Shown piece by piece: positions 21,717 to 33,317 of a stretch of DNA of 64,000 nt. The DNA is from Paramecium tetraurelia (Eukaryota > Ciliophora > Oligohymenophorea > Peniculida > Parameciidae). The DNA lies in the NCBI RefSeq assembly GCF_000165425.1, contig NW_001799411.1, positions 186,001 to 250,000 of the forward strand, in the 5' to 3' direction. Below the pieces are notes generated by a model. It was not told where the DNA came from. It ran no database searches and saw only the letters and a program-made list of their open reading frames with translations. The first letter of the stretch is position 1, and every line of letters starts with the position of its first letter. The translations under genes and the position numbers were made by a program.

Positions 21717-23185
21717 ATGAATTAATCATTAGTTTAAAACTAGTAGTCTTAGACCTCAATTAATTATGGGAATGTGAAGTATTCATTCAAATGTTTGCGT
21801 CGTCATCTTTTTAGGGATAAAGTTTATCATGTTCATGTACTTCACAATATGATTACTATCGGAGAGGTACACCAATAAACTAGAAGTAGCTATTTAATGA
21901 TCCAAATCCTAAGTATAAAATGGAGTTGAATCTCAAAAACACAGTTTATTGGAAATAAGAGCGTAGACAAAACAAAGCCTTCGGAATTAAATATAAGTAA
22001 GTAATTTAAACTAATATTTGAATAGAAAGAACGTAAAGTTTTTTGATGCTTCTCCTGAGCATTTAATAAAATTTCGTTAAGCCATCAGTTGTTTAATAGG
22101 GTTCCATTCTATTGAAGATCATTATAAGATAGATAGAATGATTGGACGAGGTTCGTTTTCTTAAGTCCATAAAGTTTATAGGTTACAAGACAATAAGGCA
22201 TTCGCTATGAAATAAGTGTCAAGCAAGTAGAAGACTGATAAGGAAAACATGGTATATATCAATTTAATTCAGTAATTATTGGAAAACGAAATTGGGATTC
22301 TTCATTCTTTGAACAATGAGGCCATCCTCAAAATATATGAGGTTTTTAGAATAGAAGAAAACCAATATGGCATTATAGTTGAATATGTTGATGGGATTTG
22401 TTTGGCCACACTCATTGAACAACTCAAAAAGAATCAAAATAAACTAAAAGAATACGATATCAAAATTATGTTGTAAGCAATTCTTAAAGCTTTGGTGGTC
22501 ATTCATTCGGAGTAAGTGATTCACAGGGATATTAAACCATAGAACATTATGATTTCTCAACAATCATTTAGAAATGTTAGAATTATTGATTTTGGATTAA
22601 GCATTAAAAACTAATTGTAATATAACAGATGTGGAACTCCTGGTTATATGGCTCCTGAGATAGTTAACATGAAAAAAGATGAACAAAAAGCTTGGACATC
22701 TCTATGTGATATTTTTAGTCTAGGCGTTGTGTTTTTCAAATTGTACAATATGACCACTAAATTAGATTATCCAAAGGTATCAGTTGCTTTTAAGGTCAAA
22801 CCTCAGATCAAGTCGTAGTGAGCAATAAAAAATGTTAGATCGACTGGACTATTGTTCAATAATTTAATTATTCGAAAAATTGCATCGTAAATCAATCCAT
22901 TATAATGTTAAGTCTTTATTAAAGGCAATGTTAGCTATAGATCCAGGAGAGAGGATTACTGCTGATCAAGCACTTTAGCATCCCTTCTTTGCTGATTTGC
23001 CACCAATTTTGGCAACAGACTTTGCAGGAAACTCAATGACATTTAAGTCGAAGAATCTGATAAATCAAACCATTGACAAGGCAAATCTCGATTCCATTGA
23101 AAGCTTCAATGATCTCTCTGGCATTTAGAAATAAAGAATTTACGTCAGAGAATTGAAGCCATCAAGGATTAGCAGAATAGTGTGA
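21717..23185 (+). CDS. PH-domain Ser/Thr protein kinase
   Basis: ATG 21717, five introns (17, 29, 21, 23 and 26 nt), TGA 23183-23185; 450 residues. The first 130 residues look like a PH domain (YSFKCLRRHLFRDKVYHVHV near the start, FFDASPEHLIKFRQAIS at its end). The kinase domain then shows IGRGSFSQVHKVYR, AFAMKQV with the ATP-binding Lys, HRDIKPQN, IIDFGLSI, GTPGYMAPE and a subdomain XI ending ERITADQALQHPFF. All catalytic residues are present, so it should be active. Serine/threonine specificity follows from DIKPQN. The layout, PH then CAMK-like kinase, would place activity at phosphoinositide membranes. The first intron (17 nt) is very short and should be checked. Confidence 0.85.
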
Positions 23186-23248
23186 TTTTATATTTTATGA
23201 TTTCATTTTTACATCTTTTTATATCAAAACGAAATATTTATATTTATT

Positions 23249-24629
23249 ATGTAATACACAGAAGATAACAGTAAAGAATTTTCAGATTTTTCTATCCTGA
23301 AAACCAAAAATAGCGAAACCCAAGTTGTCCAACCTACTGAAAATCCGTAAACAATCAAATTTGAACTATAGACCACCTATGAAGTTTACTTTTTAAGAGG
23401 CTGAAGAAATTATTCAAAAATTTCGTGTCTATAAACCTTAAAATAAACAGTTTAAATACGAAAGCCTACTAAAACTCTAGAATTGCAAACTCAAAATCTA
23501 CAAAGATTCATATTATTTTGGTTAATTAGTTAATGGAAAAAAGAACGGGTTCGGAGTGATCTTGAGTAATAATGGAAGAACATATGAAGGGTAATTTGAA
23601 AACGATAGAAAGCATGGATAAGGGTTTGAGAGGTTTCCTGATGGAGCTTCATATCATGGCACATACATAAATGGAAAACCTGATGGAGTAGGCAAATTTC
23701 TTTGGGCTAATGGTGAACTTTACGATGGGAGCTGGCAAAATGGATTAAAACATGGATAAGGGATATGGAATGGAATCAAAGGGGATTCATATGTTGGAGA
23801 ATGGAGAATGGGTAATCCTCAAGGCTTTGGAGTTCATGTGTGGGTGAATGGAGACAGATACGAAGGAGAGTTCCATAATAGTTTAAAACATGGAGAAGGA
23901 ATTGAGTATCTAATAAATGGAGATGTGTATAAGGGCTAGTATGTGAATGGGAAACCAGAAGGAGTTGGAGAATATTAATGGAGTTCAGGAAGTTACTATA
24001 ATGGCACTTTTTCAAATGGTCTAAGACATGGCAAGGGGTTGTGGATCAAAGATAGAAATGCCACTTTAACTGATAGTTATGATGGAGAATTTGTGAATGA
24101 TAAAAAATGCGGCTATGGAGTTTACAAATGGGCAAAGGGAAGTAAATATGAAGGGAACTTTTATGATGATCTCAGACATGGGTATGGAAGCATGTATTGG
24201 AATGATGGATCCTACTATATAGGCATGTGGGAGTAAGGATATTAATGGGGAGAAGGGGAATACGTAACATTATAATCTTAAATTTAGTGTAAAAAAGGAG
24301 AGCAACCTAAATTTGGAACATTTGAGAAAAATCTATTGGTTAGAGAAGATTAAGAAAAATTAATACAATATCATAGTAAATAACAACCTTAAATCCGCAT
24401 TAGATAATATACAAGTAAATAAATTAATTAGGTTTACATAGCTAGTTAAAGAAGTGTTAGATCTAATAGTCAAAGGCCAAGTAGCTAGAGTTAACAAAGA
24501 AATGTGAGGCCCAGTAGTGTTAAGAGTGTTAATTAAGTCAAACAAGGATCGATGGGCAATAATTAATTTTTTTGTAAGAAAAAGAGATAACCATCATTAC
24601 CAAAATAAACATTTGATTTCGATTTTTGA
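23249..24629 (+). CDS. MORN-repeat protein
   Basis: ATG 23249, one 25-nt intron near 23348, TGA 24627-24629; 451 residues. From about residue 75 to 340 there are some ten or eleven MORN repeats of about 23 residues, for example YEGQFENDRKHGQGFERF, YDGSWQNGLKHGQGIW, YVGEWRMGNPQGFGV and YEGEFHNSLKHGEGIEYL. MORN arrays bind membranes or act as scaffolds at the cortex, basal bodies and cilia of protists. The N-terminus is acidic and low complexity. The C-terminal 110 residues are Ser/Arg/Gln-rich and probably disordered (SQRSVRSNSQRPSSQS). No enzyme domain is attached, unlike MORN-PIP kinases. It lies on the same strand as the kinase, 63 bp downstream. Confidence 0.92.
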
Positions 24630-24796
24630 AGGTTTTCAAAAAATGATTTGATTTCTACTTCATTTTTAGATTTATTGAAAAAATGATCTAAAATATTCCG
24701 AACTTCTTATTTAAATCTCATTGTTTAATTTATTTATATTATTATTGGAGCTGAATTGAGGGTTGATTAATAATTTTAAATACTGATCTATATAAT

Positions 24797-25165
24797 TCAT
24801 CCAATTAAAAAATGCTTTGTCCCAAGTAGACATCCACATTCTGAACAATAATGTTGTACATCTTTAAACATTTTTAGGAAATAAACAAGAATCGCCAAAG
24901 GAATGGTAAGAATAAATACAACAAACAAAAGTATTAGTAAATAAGCACCTTTTCCAGTTTTGTATTCTAATTTAGTATTAGATACTTTTTGACAATTGAT
25001 ACACTATAATTTTTGAGATTCTCTACTTTAAGGTACCTTTGGATACGCAATATCAGTTTGGCTAATAAGAGGTAAATCTCCATTTAGTGATATAAGAACT
25101 TATTTAGTTGTTTAGCATGGTTCAGTTCGTAATTCTGTACTTTTATTATCAAGTTGATATTTCAT
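24797..25165 (-). CDS. LITAF-like zinc-ribbon membrane protein
   Basis: A single uninterrupted 122-codon frame, start 25163-25165, TGA 24797-24799. After a polar N-terminal half comes the LITAF fold: a first knuckle CINCQKVSNTKLEY, a hydrophobic segment that dips into the membrane (AYLLILLFVVFILTIPLAIL) and a second knuckle HYCSECGCLLGTK. LITAF-domain proteins are monotopic endosomal or lysosomal membrane proteins that bind zinc with two CxxC pairs. Length and layout fit the family well. Its start is only 25 bp downstream of the stop of the RCC1 gene on the same strand, so its promoter must lie largely within that gene's 3' end, or the two share a transcript. Confidence 0.85.
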
Positions 25166-25190
25166 TTATATTATATATATATATATTTAA

Positions 25191-28049
25191 TCATCTTTTA
25201 TATTTATTTGTTTCCTATCTTTTCAACTGTTAAAATTCCTATTGGAGTTCCTATTATATTTTCTGTAATTAAGTATCTGTTTTTCTAAATTACCCAGTCT
25301 AGTGAAGCTCTTTGAAGGTTTCTTAAGTGGAGAATGCTTTATCAGTAGTTTTAGTAGATTAAATGCTTTGAAGTGCTTTTGGAGTGGCTTTGACAGGATT
25401 TAATTTAGGAGGTTATGATTAAGGTTTATTTTATTGTTTTGGTTATTACTATTGATTATTTAATTATTATAACTATTATCTTTCTTATTATAAGTTTTGC
25501 ATTTATTGTTTAACTTTTTAGGTTAGAGCATTATTAGCTTATTTAATAATTTTTTTAGGTGGATTATTAATTTAATTTAATTCTTATTATTATTATTATT
25601 ATTATTACTATTATTTGACCTTATTTAAATCAAAACCACCTCCTGTTAATAAATCTTTCTTTAATAGTCTTTCCTCTTCTTTTAATCTTTTTTCCTCCTA
25701 CATTTTTAATTGATATTATTATAATTTTTCATCTGCTCTTTTCTCTAAATTAATAAAATACAATTTTACTTGTCTCTTATTATCTTTACAATAGGTCTTA
25801 TTATTATTCATTCAACAATCTCTGTCTCTCTTCTTCCTCCTATTATTTTTTTATTAACAAAGTTTGTTTCCTTTACAATTCTGCTTGTTATTGTTATTTC
25901 TTTAATTCTTCTGCTTGCATCAACTCTTCTTATCTACTTCCAGCCACTAAATTGAGATTCAAAGGACAATCAATAAGTAATAGTTCATTCAGATATAAAT
26001 ATACTTAATAATTTCCTGGTTTGTTAACTTATAAAACTAGCTTATGTTTAGAAGGTTCTTCAATCTCCTTAATTTCAGCTTTGTAGCCATCGTTCATGAA
26101 ATTAAGGTAAGTCTTATTTTCCTATTATGACTATATCTTGCTCATAGAAACAACTTGATTTTTATGTAATAATTATTCAGTAGTCATATCAGAACCATCA
26201 GTAACATAAATGTTATATCTGATTGGATGATTTTATTTAATACCATAAGGTCCATATTTATCTCCTAGATTGACAATAAGATTAATATCAGAAAAGGTTT
26301 CAAACTCTTCTTGATCTTCGTCTTCTAACTCTAATCTACACCATTCTCCTTATAGAACAGTCGATTCACAAAGCCTTATTCCCCTACACAGGTGGAGTTG
26401 TCTTACTGGGGCAGAGAAGTACAACTTAGATTTTGGTTCTTTGTCAATATCCCATTTAAATATCTTTCCTTGCAAATTCAACGCGTAAATAACTCCTTCA
26501 TATATACAAGCTTAGATGATTTGAACATCTTCATCAATTTATAGTGTTTTTGGGTAATCAATAACTTTTTCCTTGCTTACTTACCCGCAATACAAGACTT
26601 CTCCATCAGAAGTAACAAAAATGCTAGCATTTTCATTCGCATTAATATAAAAACACTCTTCATCTTAGACCTACGAATATTGCTAATGGTTATTCTCTCC
26701 TAATTGATGAAATTTATTTTATCCAATCCCCCACACTTCACCTTACGAATTGAGCGATAATAAATGATTGTCTCCACCTGCAATTTAGTCAATATTATCA
26801 GCTAATTTAGTTAGTTTAGGATATTTAATGTTTTAATCTAGTTCTCCCATGATGAACAATGACTTTCTAGCAAGGATAGCTCCATATTTGAATCCTAAAA
26901 TTATCTATTGAATATCAGCAATAGGATCTATTTTGAGTGGGTGCTTAGCTCCCCATTAATAAATGCGACCTTCTGAATCCCATGCAATTGAAGTGCTTTT
27001 GTATGCTTAAACTCCAATAATGTTCTTATTGCTTAACTAACTAATATTATAAGGAACACTAATAAAATTGCCATCTTATTCGTTCATAGTTACTTGACCT
27101 AAGAAATTCTCTCCCCAACCAAAAACTTCATTACCATTATTACATTTTTCTCCTTTGCATTAACTGACTTAATAGGGATTGATACAAGAACATCCACTAA
27201 TTAAAACTAAGACATGATGCTCTCCACATCCAACTGATAATATTTTCCTGTTTTTGAACATTTAATATTGAGTTAACTCACTGCATTATGTTAAATCTCC
27301 TTAACCCAAACATCCAGTGGCACTATTACCTTAGACACCTAAAAGAGATATCACCTTTTTGTTATCTCTCTAGATCTTAAATATAGTATTTTAATAGATT
27401 TCATCTATCTGTTTGTAAATTTACTCTGGTGTGAGATCATAAATGCCAAGATTAAAGGATGGCATTAATTTAACTGTTTCAGCATAGCTTTTTAATCTCA
27501 ACGCTTACATACATCCATTATAGGTTTCATTTGTCTCTAACTATGCCTTGCATAATGATAACAACACCTTCACTTTCTCCAATGTTGCTAATTCCTTTTC
27601 TAATAATTCAAAACACTCTGTCTTAGCCTCCTCATACATTCTATTTTTGATTAAGAAATCGCTCCTCTGTACCTTATACTGTAATTATTACTAAGGTGTG
27701 GCTTCTTTGTGATTACTTAAAGCTTTGAGGATAGTGCAAATTTGACCAATATTCTCGCATTTATTAAATTCCTTTTGCAGTTCCTTTAATGTCGCCTAAT
27801 CAATACTATGCACATAAGTTGTGGCCTTCACTTGTTTAGTATTTTGTTTCTTGAATCCCATTTCTTCCTCTGTTATGTCAACTTCCCTTAGCATACACAC
27901 TATGTACATCCTCTCTCTCGCAACAATCTCTGTGCGAATTCTTAAGCAAATCGATTGGATTCTAGATCTTAAACGTTGGTACGCACTGAAGACTTCTTTG
28001 CTTTCCTATTAAACTTTCTATAATCTTCATCAGAGGAGCTATCTGACAT
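25191..28049 (-). CDS. RCC1-repeat protein with Ig-like segment and poly-Q coiled coil
   Basis: Start 28047-28049 (MSDSSSDEDY), stop 25191-25193. With a 26-nt GTC-start intron near 27990 and a 19-nt intron near 25750 it gives 937 residues. The N-terminal 250 residues are helical. RCC1-type blades follow: GNSATGCLGQGDL, EVFGWGENFLGQV, RIYQWGAKHPL, LSLNSQGEVWGIGQNKFHQL and SDGEVLYCGQ. They are fewer and more divergent than in true RCC1, so nucleotide exchange on Ran should not be assumed. A beta-rich stretch (residues about 620-730) resembles an Ig or filamin fold. The C-terminal 200 residues are a Gln/Glu/Lys coiled coil with a run of Gln from a TAA microsatellite. Scaffold role inferred. The CDS start is 28 bp downstream of the GRDxYI gene's stop. 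Confidence 0.8.
25581..25617 (-). repeat. TAA microsatellite encoding poly-glutamine
   Basis: A (TAA)n run on the coding minus strand, inside the RCC1-type gene, with one TAG interruption. Under the ciliate code it encodes about ten consecutive Gln, so length changes add or remove Gln without shifting frame. Under the standard code the same run would be a row of stops. Confidence 0.85.
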
Positions 28050-28077
28050 TTTAAAAATATTTATATAATATAATAAA

Positions 28078-28548
28078 TCACTCCCTTTTGATTTTCGGTA
28101 ATTGCAGTCTCTAGGTTACTTGTTCCACTATTGTGCTCTATCTATAATAAATTTATAATGTTACCTAAGCTAACGCTCCTGCTCTTTTGCTGGTTTCACC
28201 AATTAGCTTCTTCTTAAAAAATCATTCTCTCTAAGTGCTTCAGGAGATGGGTCATAGTGCCTTAATCTTCCTAAGAAATTTATCCTTGGCTGAAAACTGT
28301 AGAAACCTCCCTGGGATTCGCTTTATTTTTATCTATTTGCTGTACCTGATGTATGAATCTCGACCTGTCCCATCTGTATGATAAAGATTAAATTTGCTAT
28401 TAATAATTGGCAACGAATTTTGCTTTGACAATTGGTAAAAGGACTCATCTGTATGTAATGAGTCTGCTTTATAAAATCCACCATTTCCATAATTGATATA
28501 TGTATCTCTTCCAGATCCATTTACTTTGTAATTTACCACTTTCGTCAT
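28078..28548 (-). CDS. Small protein with two GRDxYI repeats
   Basis: Start 28546-28548, introns of 25 and 23 nt, TGA 28078-28080; 140 residues. Two copies of a short motif are visible, GSGRDTYINYGNGGFY near the N-terminus and GTGRDSYI followed after the first intron by SESQGGFYSF. Between and after them lie basic, Pro/Ser-rich sequence (LRHYDPSPEALRENDFLRRS) and a Gln/Arg tail. There is no membrane segment or signal peptide. I recall similar GRDxYI/NGGFY patterns in small ciliary proteins, but I cannot name the family with certainty. Length and style fit microtubule inner proteins, which is inference only. It sits 28 bp upstream of the RCC1-type gene on the same strand. Confidence 0.7.
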
Positions 28549-28998
28549 TATTTATATTATATTTTTAGTTTTTATGATAAGTTTTAATCCATATTCAATC
28601 TTGATAATACAATAAGAGATTTTTATTTTATAAAATATAATAAACACAGGTCAATTTACCAAAACTTCCTTATATTTGGATGAGAAAATCAAGACTGCAG
28701 GGAAATGCAAAATTCATTCATTAAAAACTAAATCTTTTTAATCGTTATAATTAGAGAAATAAATTATGTAGTAAACATTCTAGGTATGGATGAAACGAAA
28801 TTTAGTGAGGCTGAATCTAACATGAATAACTTAGTATTGAGTTACGAAAATTTCAAGTTAATACTGGAAAGAAAAACAAGAATTTGGAAGAGAAGGAGAA
28901 TAAAGTTAATTGTTAATCATAACATATATATATATATCAATTACAAACAACTAATTTTGATTTCTTACTTAATACTTCAAAAAACATATATAATTAAA
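28549..28998. other. Spacer with a possible coding relic
   Basis: 450 bp between divergent genes. From about 28640 to 28910 the plus strand has coding-like stretches in two frames (a Lys/Gln-rich piece, then MDETKFSEAESNMNNL from an ATG at 28786). They do not join into one model, and the second runs into pure AT-rich sequence. It could be a small gene with an intron that I failed to see, or the remains of one. I do not use the 28786 ATG as the MYB start because 28905-28995 does not look coding. Confidence 0.3.
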
Positions 28999-30598
28999 AT
29001 GCAAAAATCAAGTCGATCTCTTTCATCCAAAAAAAATGAAAAACTCATTACCAAAAGAAATAAATCTCTTTAAGAAACTGAGAGCTATGGAAAATTTCTT
29101 GAATTTCTTAATTCTAATCAAAATTAGCCTTTCAGATAATTTTTATATATGCAAGAATTCTTTAATACTAACTTGAATTCTTTTCCTTCAGATGAGGAAA
29201 TATAAGCCATTTAATAAAGTTTATTCTCAATCTAATAAGGTATTTCAAATAGAAAAAAAAATTGGACTTTTGATGAAAAGAAAGTATTAATATGGGTCGT
29301 AGGTAAATTAAGTTAATCTCAAGATCATGATATCAGAGAACTCCCTAATAGTTTTTGGGATGATGTATCTGAATTGATTTGCAGGAGAGACCCTTAATCT
29401 TGTAAGTTAAAATGGTCATAACTTAGAAAACCAGATTTATAATAAAAACCATTCACTTAATAGGAAGATTAACTGTTATTAGATTTAATTAATAAATACA
29501 ATGATTCTGAATAAGGGAAAAAATGGTGTTAAATATCGGAAGAGCTTAATTCCTAAAATTTAAATTATCGAACTAGTAAACAATGCAGGGAAAGATGGTT
29601 AAATCATTTAAATCCAAAGATTTCCAAGTAAATTATCAAAACATAATAGGGACCCTTGGAATGACGATGAAGATATATTGTTACTAGATTTAATTTTAGC
29701 ACATGGAAGAAAATGGGCTGAAATTTCAAAATTATTTGATGGCAGGAGAAATGAGAATAATGTCAAGAATAGATTTTCTAGTTTAATCAAAAGAGAAAAA
29801 GATTTGATTGTTGAGTATGAATATTAATTTATAAATTTAAGTCTAAAAAATGGGTAAATAACAAATTTAGATGCTATTTTGGGAAATCCTACTGGGCAAA
29901 CATTAAATAATTAATCAAGTATCGCTATTGAAGTTTTAAAAAATAAAATATTGTGGAGAAAAGGTCAAAACAAATCTGGTGAACAATTCAATGATTTTAG
30001 AAGAACTTCTATCCATCAGACCTCTGGAAAATAAGAAGAATTTTACCTCAAAAGAACATCTATAGTGAAATATTCAGTAGGACATTTGGGTTAAGATGAA
30101 ATATTAAATGATGAATTAGTGCCTTGTTTAGTGAATTTAGAAAAAAATATCATTTATTTTTGCTCAAAGGAACAAATATTAAAATTATTAGAAAATTAAA
30201 TAAATTAAATTAATTATAATTTTGAACAAGCCAAGAAAGACATTAAATCTTTTGATTCAGGATTAATTAACTTTAAAACTCAATTAAGTATCATTAGTGA
30301 AATAAACGATTCAAAGATTAGCTCATTTTTATGTGGATAAGATAATGAAGATAATTATAGTTAAATTGGTAAAGTAGTTTAAAAGTAATTCATGGATTTA
30401 GAACAATATCTTAACTTAGATCCTCCTTAAAATTAATAAATAAAGCACTTCCTAAATCCAATATAATAAATACATTATAAAGCATACTATTAAATAAGGA
30501 AAGCTTGTAAATCAGAAGTTCTTTAATAAAATGTGAGAATAAGTGATTAAAAAATTCCAAGGTCTTTGCCCAATGTAATTTCTATTGTTTCTTAATGA
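28999..30598 (+). CDS. Three-repeat MYB-like DNA-binding protein
   Basis: ATG 28999, one 22-nt intron near 29628, TGA 30596-30598; 525 residues. After a 90-residue basic N-terminus come three MYB/SANT-like helical repeats with spaced tryptophans: NWTFDEKKVLIWVVGKLSQ...FWDDVSELI, PFTQQEDQLLLDLINKY...KKWCQISEEL...SKQCRERWLNHL, and DPWNDDEDILLLDLILAHG...RKWAEISKLF...NNVKNRFSSL. The second and third are close to the R2/R3 consensus, the first is divergent. MYB repeats bind DNA with the third helix of each unit, so this is a likely transcription or chromatin factor. The remaining 270 residues are Asn/Gln/Lys-rich with no other domain. The start was chosen at MQKSSRSLSSKK, where coding composition begins. 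Confidence 0.85.
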
Positions 30599-30693
30599 GC
30601 ATTTATGAGTATTAATAAATGTAACAATTTAATTAGAAATATTATTAAATAAGATAATATTGATATTATAATTCATAAATTTAGTCAAACTCA

Positions 30694-32179
30694 TCATTTA
30701 TATTTGAATTAATTGAGTTCCTTCATCAAAATATCTGTGTTTTTGCCTTCTGCCTAATATCTCTTAACCATCTAGAAAGCCCATTCATCAAATTCTTTGT
30801 CTTGATTATCTAATCTAGCTAAACACTTATCCCTTTCATCAAAATTTTTCATAATTTCTTAGGTTCTTTTTTGAGTTCGTTCATTTTCTTATTAGTGATG
30901 AAAGTCTTTTAATTCTTGATTTTTCTTTCTGATTTCCATTTTTTCTCTAAGTTCTTGTTCATGAAGTTCTTTATTTCTATTAATCCAATATTATTAAAAT
31001 TCTTAATTCAATTTTTTCTCTTCTTCTTCTTATTATTATTTAATTTCCATTTTAACTTTGTGACTATAACTTATTGCACTTTATAATTTACGTCTTTACT
31101 CTTTTTTTATTTTTTCAACTTCTTCTGCTTTAATTTCAGCTTCAACGATATTTTTATTTAATAATTTTTCTTACTCTTCTTTTTATTTCTTTAATTTTTC
31201 AGTTTAAGCATCAATTAATTTTTATCTTTAGGCTTGCTTTTCTGCCTTCCTTTATTCATCTCTAATTTTCCTAATTTCTAAGACTCTTTCCTTTTTCTTA
31301 GCATGTTCTTCTATTTTTTTTTCTTCTTCTAACAATTTCTATTTTTCCAGTTCTCTTTGCTTCTTCAATACTTCATTGCCCTAAATTAGTAATTGTTGAT
31401 TTTCCAAGATTTTATCTTTCTTCTGTTTAGCAATCCTTTGTTCTTCTTCCAAATCTGCCTGTACTTTAGCTTTCATTAATTCTCCTTCTATCTTTTCTTC
31501 TTGAACTTACTTAATAAATTTATCCTATTCTAAAATTAACACACATTACTCTCATAATATCATGCTATTTCTTAAGCATGTCATGTTGTTATTTTTTTTT
31601 CTCTAGTAATTCTTCCTATTTCTTCTTTTCTAATAAATCTTTTTCGGCCTATATTTCCAACATTTGTTCATACTGCACCTTTTCTCTTTCTTTCTCTAAG
31701 AGCTTCTGCATCTCTTTAATTTATTTTTATCCTTCTCTTTCTTAAAGTGCATCTACAACAAGCATTTTGGATTGAAACTGTCTAATACGTTCATTATTCT
31801 CATAGATTTATTTATTAGCTTTTTCTAAGATTTATTATTTGACAAGTGCCTAATATCTACGCTCATCTTCATCTATTTTTCTCCTTTCCTCCTCATCCTT
31901 CTTGAAACGTTCAAACCTTAAATGAGATTTACAAGTATGATTACTTGGTTCTGTCCTTCTAAACCTTGTTCTGTTTTAATGTGTTATTCCAATTCTTTAC
32001 ACGATCCTACGATAACTTATGCCTTTTGTGAACAGTTATTAATACAATTCAAATTTCTCAGGAGTATCTTGATGATATACTGTAATATGGTCTTGCATTC
32101 TCTTCAACTCTGATAGGGGAATCACTGCTGTGGTCTATTTACTTGAAGCTACTGCTGATTATACTCTCCGAACACTCAT
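30694..32179 (-). CDS. CFAP210 (CCDC173) homologue, axonemal coiled coil
   Basis: Start 32177-32179 (MSVRRVQSAVASSK), three introns (23, 28 and 25 nt), TGA 30694-30696; 469 residues. The entire body is a charged coiled coil in the style of CCDC173/CFAP210: QDRVKNWNNTLKQNKVQK, DEEERRKIDEDERRYQALVK, EKANKQIYENNERIRQFQSK and VVDALQEREGQKQIK, which follow the conserved NW-N-T, E-E-E-R-x-K-I-D and E-A-x-x-Q order of the family. CFAP210 is a microtubule inner protein of ciliary doublets. The assignment rests on my recollection of the family pattern, and a related coiled-coil inner protein is the alternative. Its start is only 17 bp from the stop of the upstream receptor gene. Confidence 0.75.
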
Positions 32180-32196
32180 TATATATATTATTATAA

Positions 32197-33261
32197 TCAA
32201 TTATTTTATTAGCCAGATTCTTGCATATTTGAGTTAATTTAATAAAAGTAATCTCTTTCGTTGATACTTTCCTCTAGATCTTGTGGGAGCAAGGGATTCA
32301 CTAAACTAAGATTGTTCATCTAAAATACATTCTTGTTCTTTAGAATTTCCTCTGAAAACCTCTTCTTGGACACTACTCTATGAAATGTAGGCAAAGAAGT
32401 TGAAGAATTCCCATAAGGATAGCATAGTCCAACTTATTGTACTTTGGATTCCTCCTATCTTAGAATTGAAGTTTATTTACTTCAACATTAAAGAAGGTCT
32501 CTAAGTCCATAATTGTGAATAAAAAAGAACAAAGGATTGTGATAATAGGATAAGCTAGCAATCGTTTAACAATTTTTTTGACTTCTACAAATATAATTTC
32601 ATCAATGATTTCTTCATAACTAGATTATTATTTTATGGAATGCTTTACAATTTCTTTATGTTGTACAGAACTGTCATGCTGTAGATGAGATAAAATATTA
32701 TCGGGATTTCCCATGCTATCAACTTAGTGATTTCAACCTAAATCTTTACTGCTGAAGTTTGATGAGAAGTTGTGTAAAGATAACAAAAATTATTTGTCTG
32801 CTATTCAGATGTAGCTCCATCCAAGACTGCTGGCCAAATAGCCAGGAGGATCGGAATCCCAAAAGAACAGAGTAACAGTTTAAACTCATTGTTTCTCAAT
32901 TGATTGTGCATGTTTTCCAATTCTTATAGAGATCCCCTATTTGAATATACATTAAATAGTTTTCTTGTATAGAATGAGAAATCTACTTTAATGCCCAAAT
33001 CATTATGGTGCTCCAAAATATCATTATCAATGAACCACAAATCAAAACACTAACTGATACTTTGCAGTTTGTCATTCCGTAGCTCGATGATAATTGAATG
33101 CCTATTATTTGAATCATTGATCCTATAGTAATGTAAATAATCGTGTGAGAGAAAAATCCCTGACGCAATTTCTCAAAATGGAAAAATAAGAAGAAAATCA
33201 CCAAGGCTCCACATAATGATAAGCAATTCCCTATGGTAATTATGATCTCATAAGTTTACAT
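32197..33261 (-). CDS. Seven-helix membrane receptor, cAMP-receptor-like
   Basis: Start 33259-33261, four introns (23, 29, 22 and 22 nt), TGA 32197-32199; 322 residues. Seven hydrophobic helices can be counted: IIITIGNCLSLCGALVIFF, TIIYITIGSMIQIIGIQL, VSVLICGSLIMIFWSTIMIW, KLLLCSFGIPILLAIWPAVL, LIAWEIPIIFYLIYSMTVLY, LLAYPIITILCSFLFTIM and WTMLSLWEFFNFFAYIS. A polar loop with cysteines sits before helix 5, and the C-tail is acidic and Ser-rich. The layout, with a proline in helix 6 (AYP) and a Trp-rich helix 7, fits the cAMP-receptor-like GPCR class known from protists and Dictyostelium. No ligand can be inferred. Helices 1-3 are close to the N-terminus, with no extracellular domain. The third and fourth introns each restore frame into a conserved helix or tail. 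Confidence 0.8.
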
Positions 33262-33317
33262 TTTATTTTTATAATTAAACACTATTCTATTGATTAAACT
33301 TCAAATATATATTTTTT

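Noticed and set aside
28786-29073. ATG at 28786 as the start of the MYB gene
   Set aside because: The frame passes through 90 bp of AT-rich, non-coding-looking sequence; MQKSSRSLSS at 28999 fits better.
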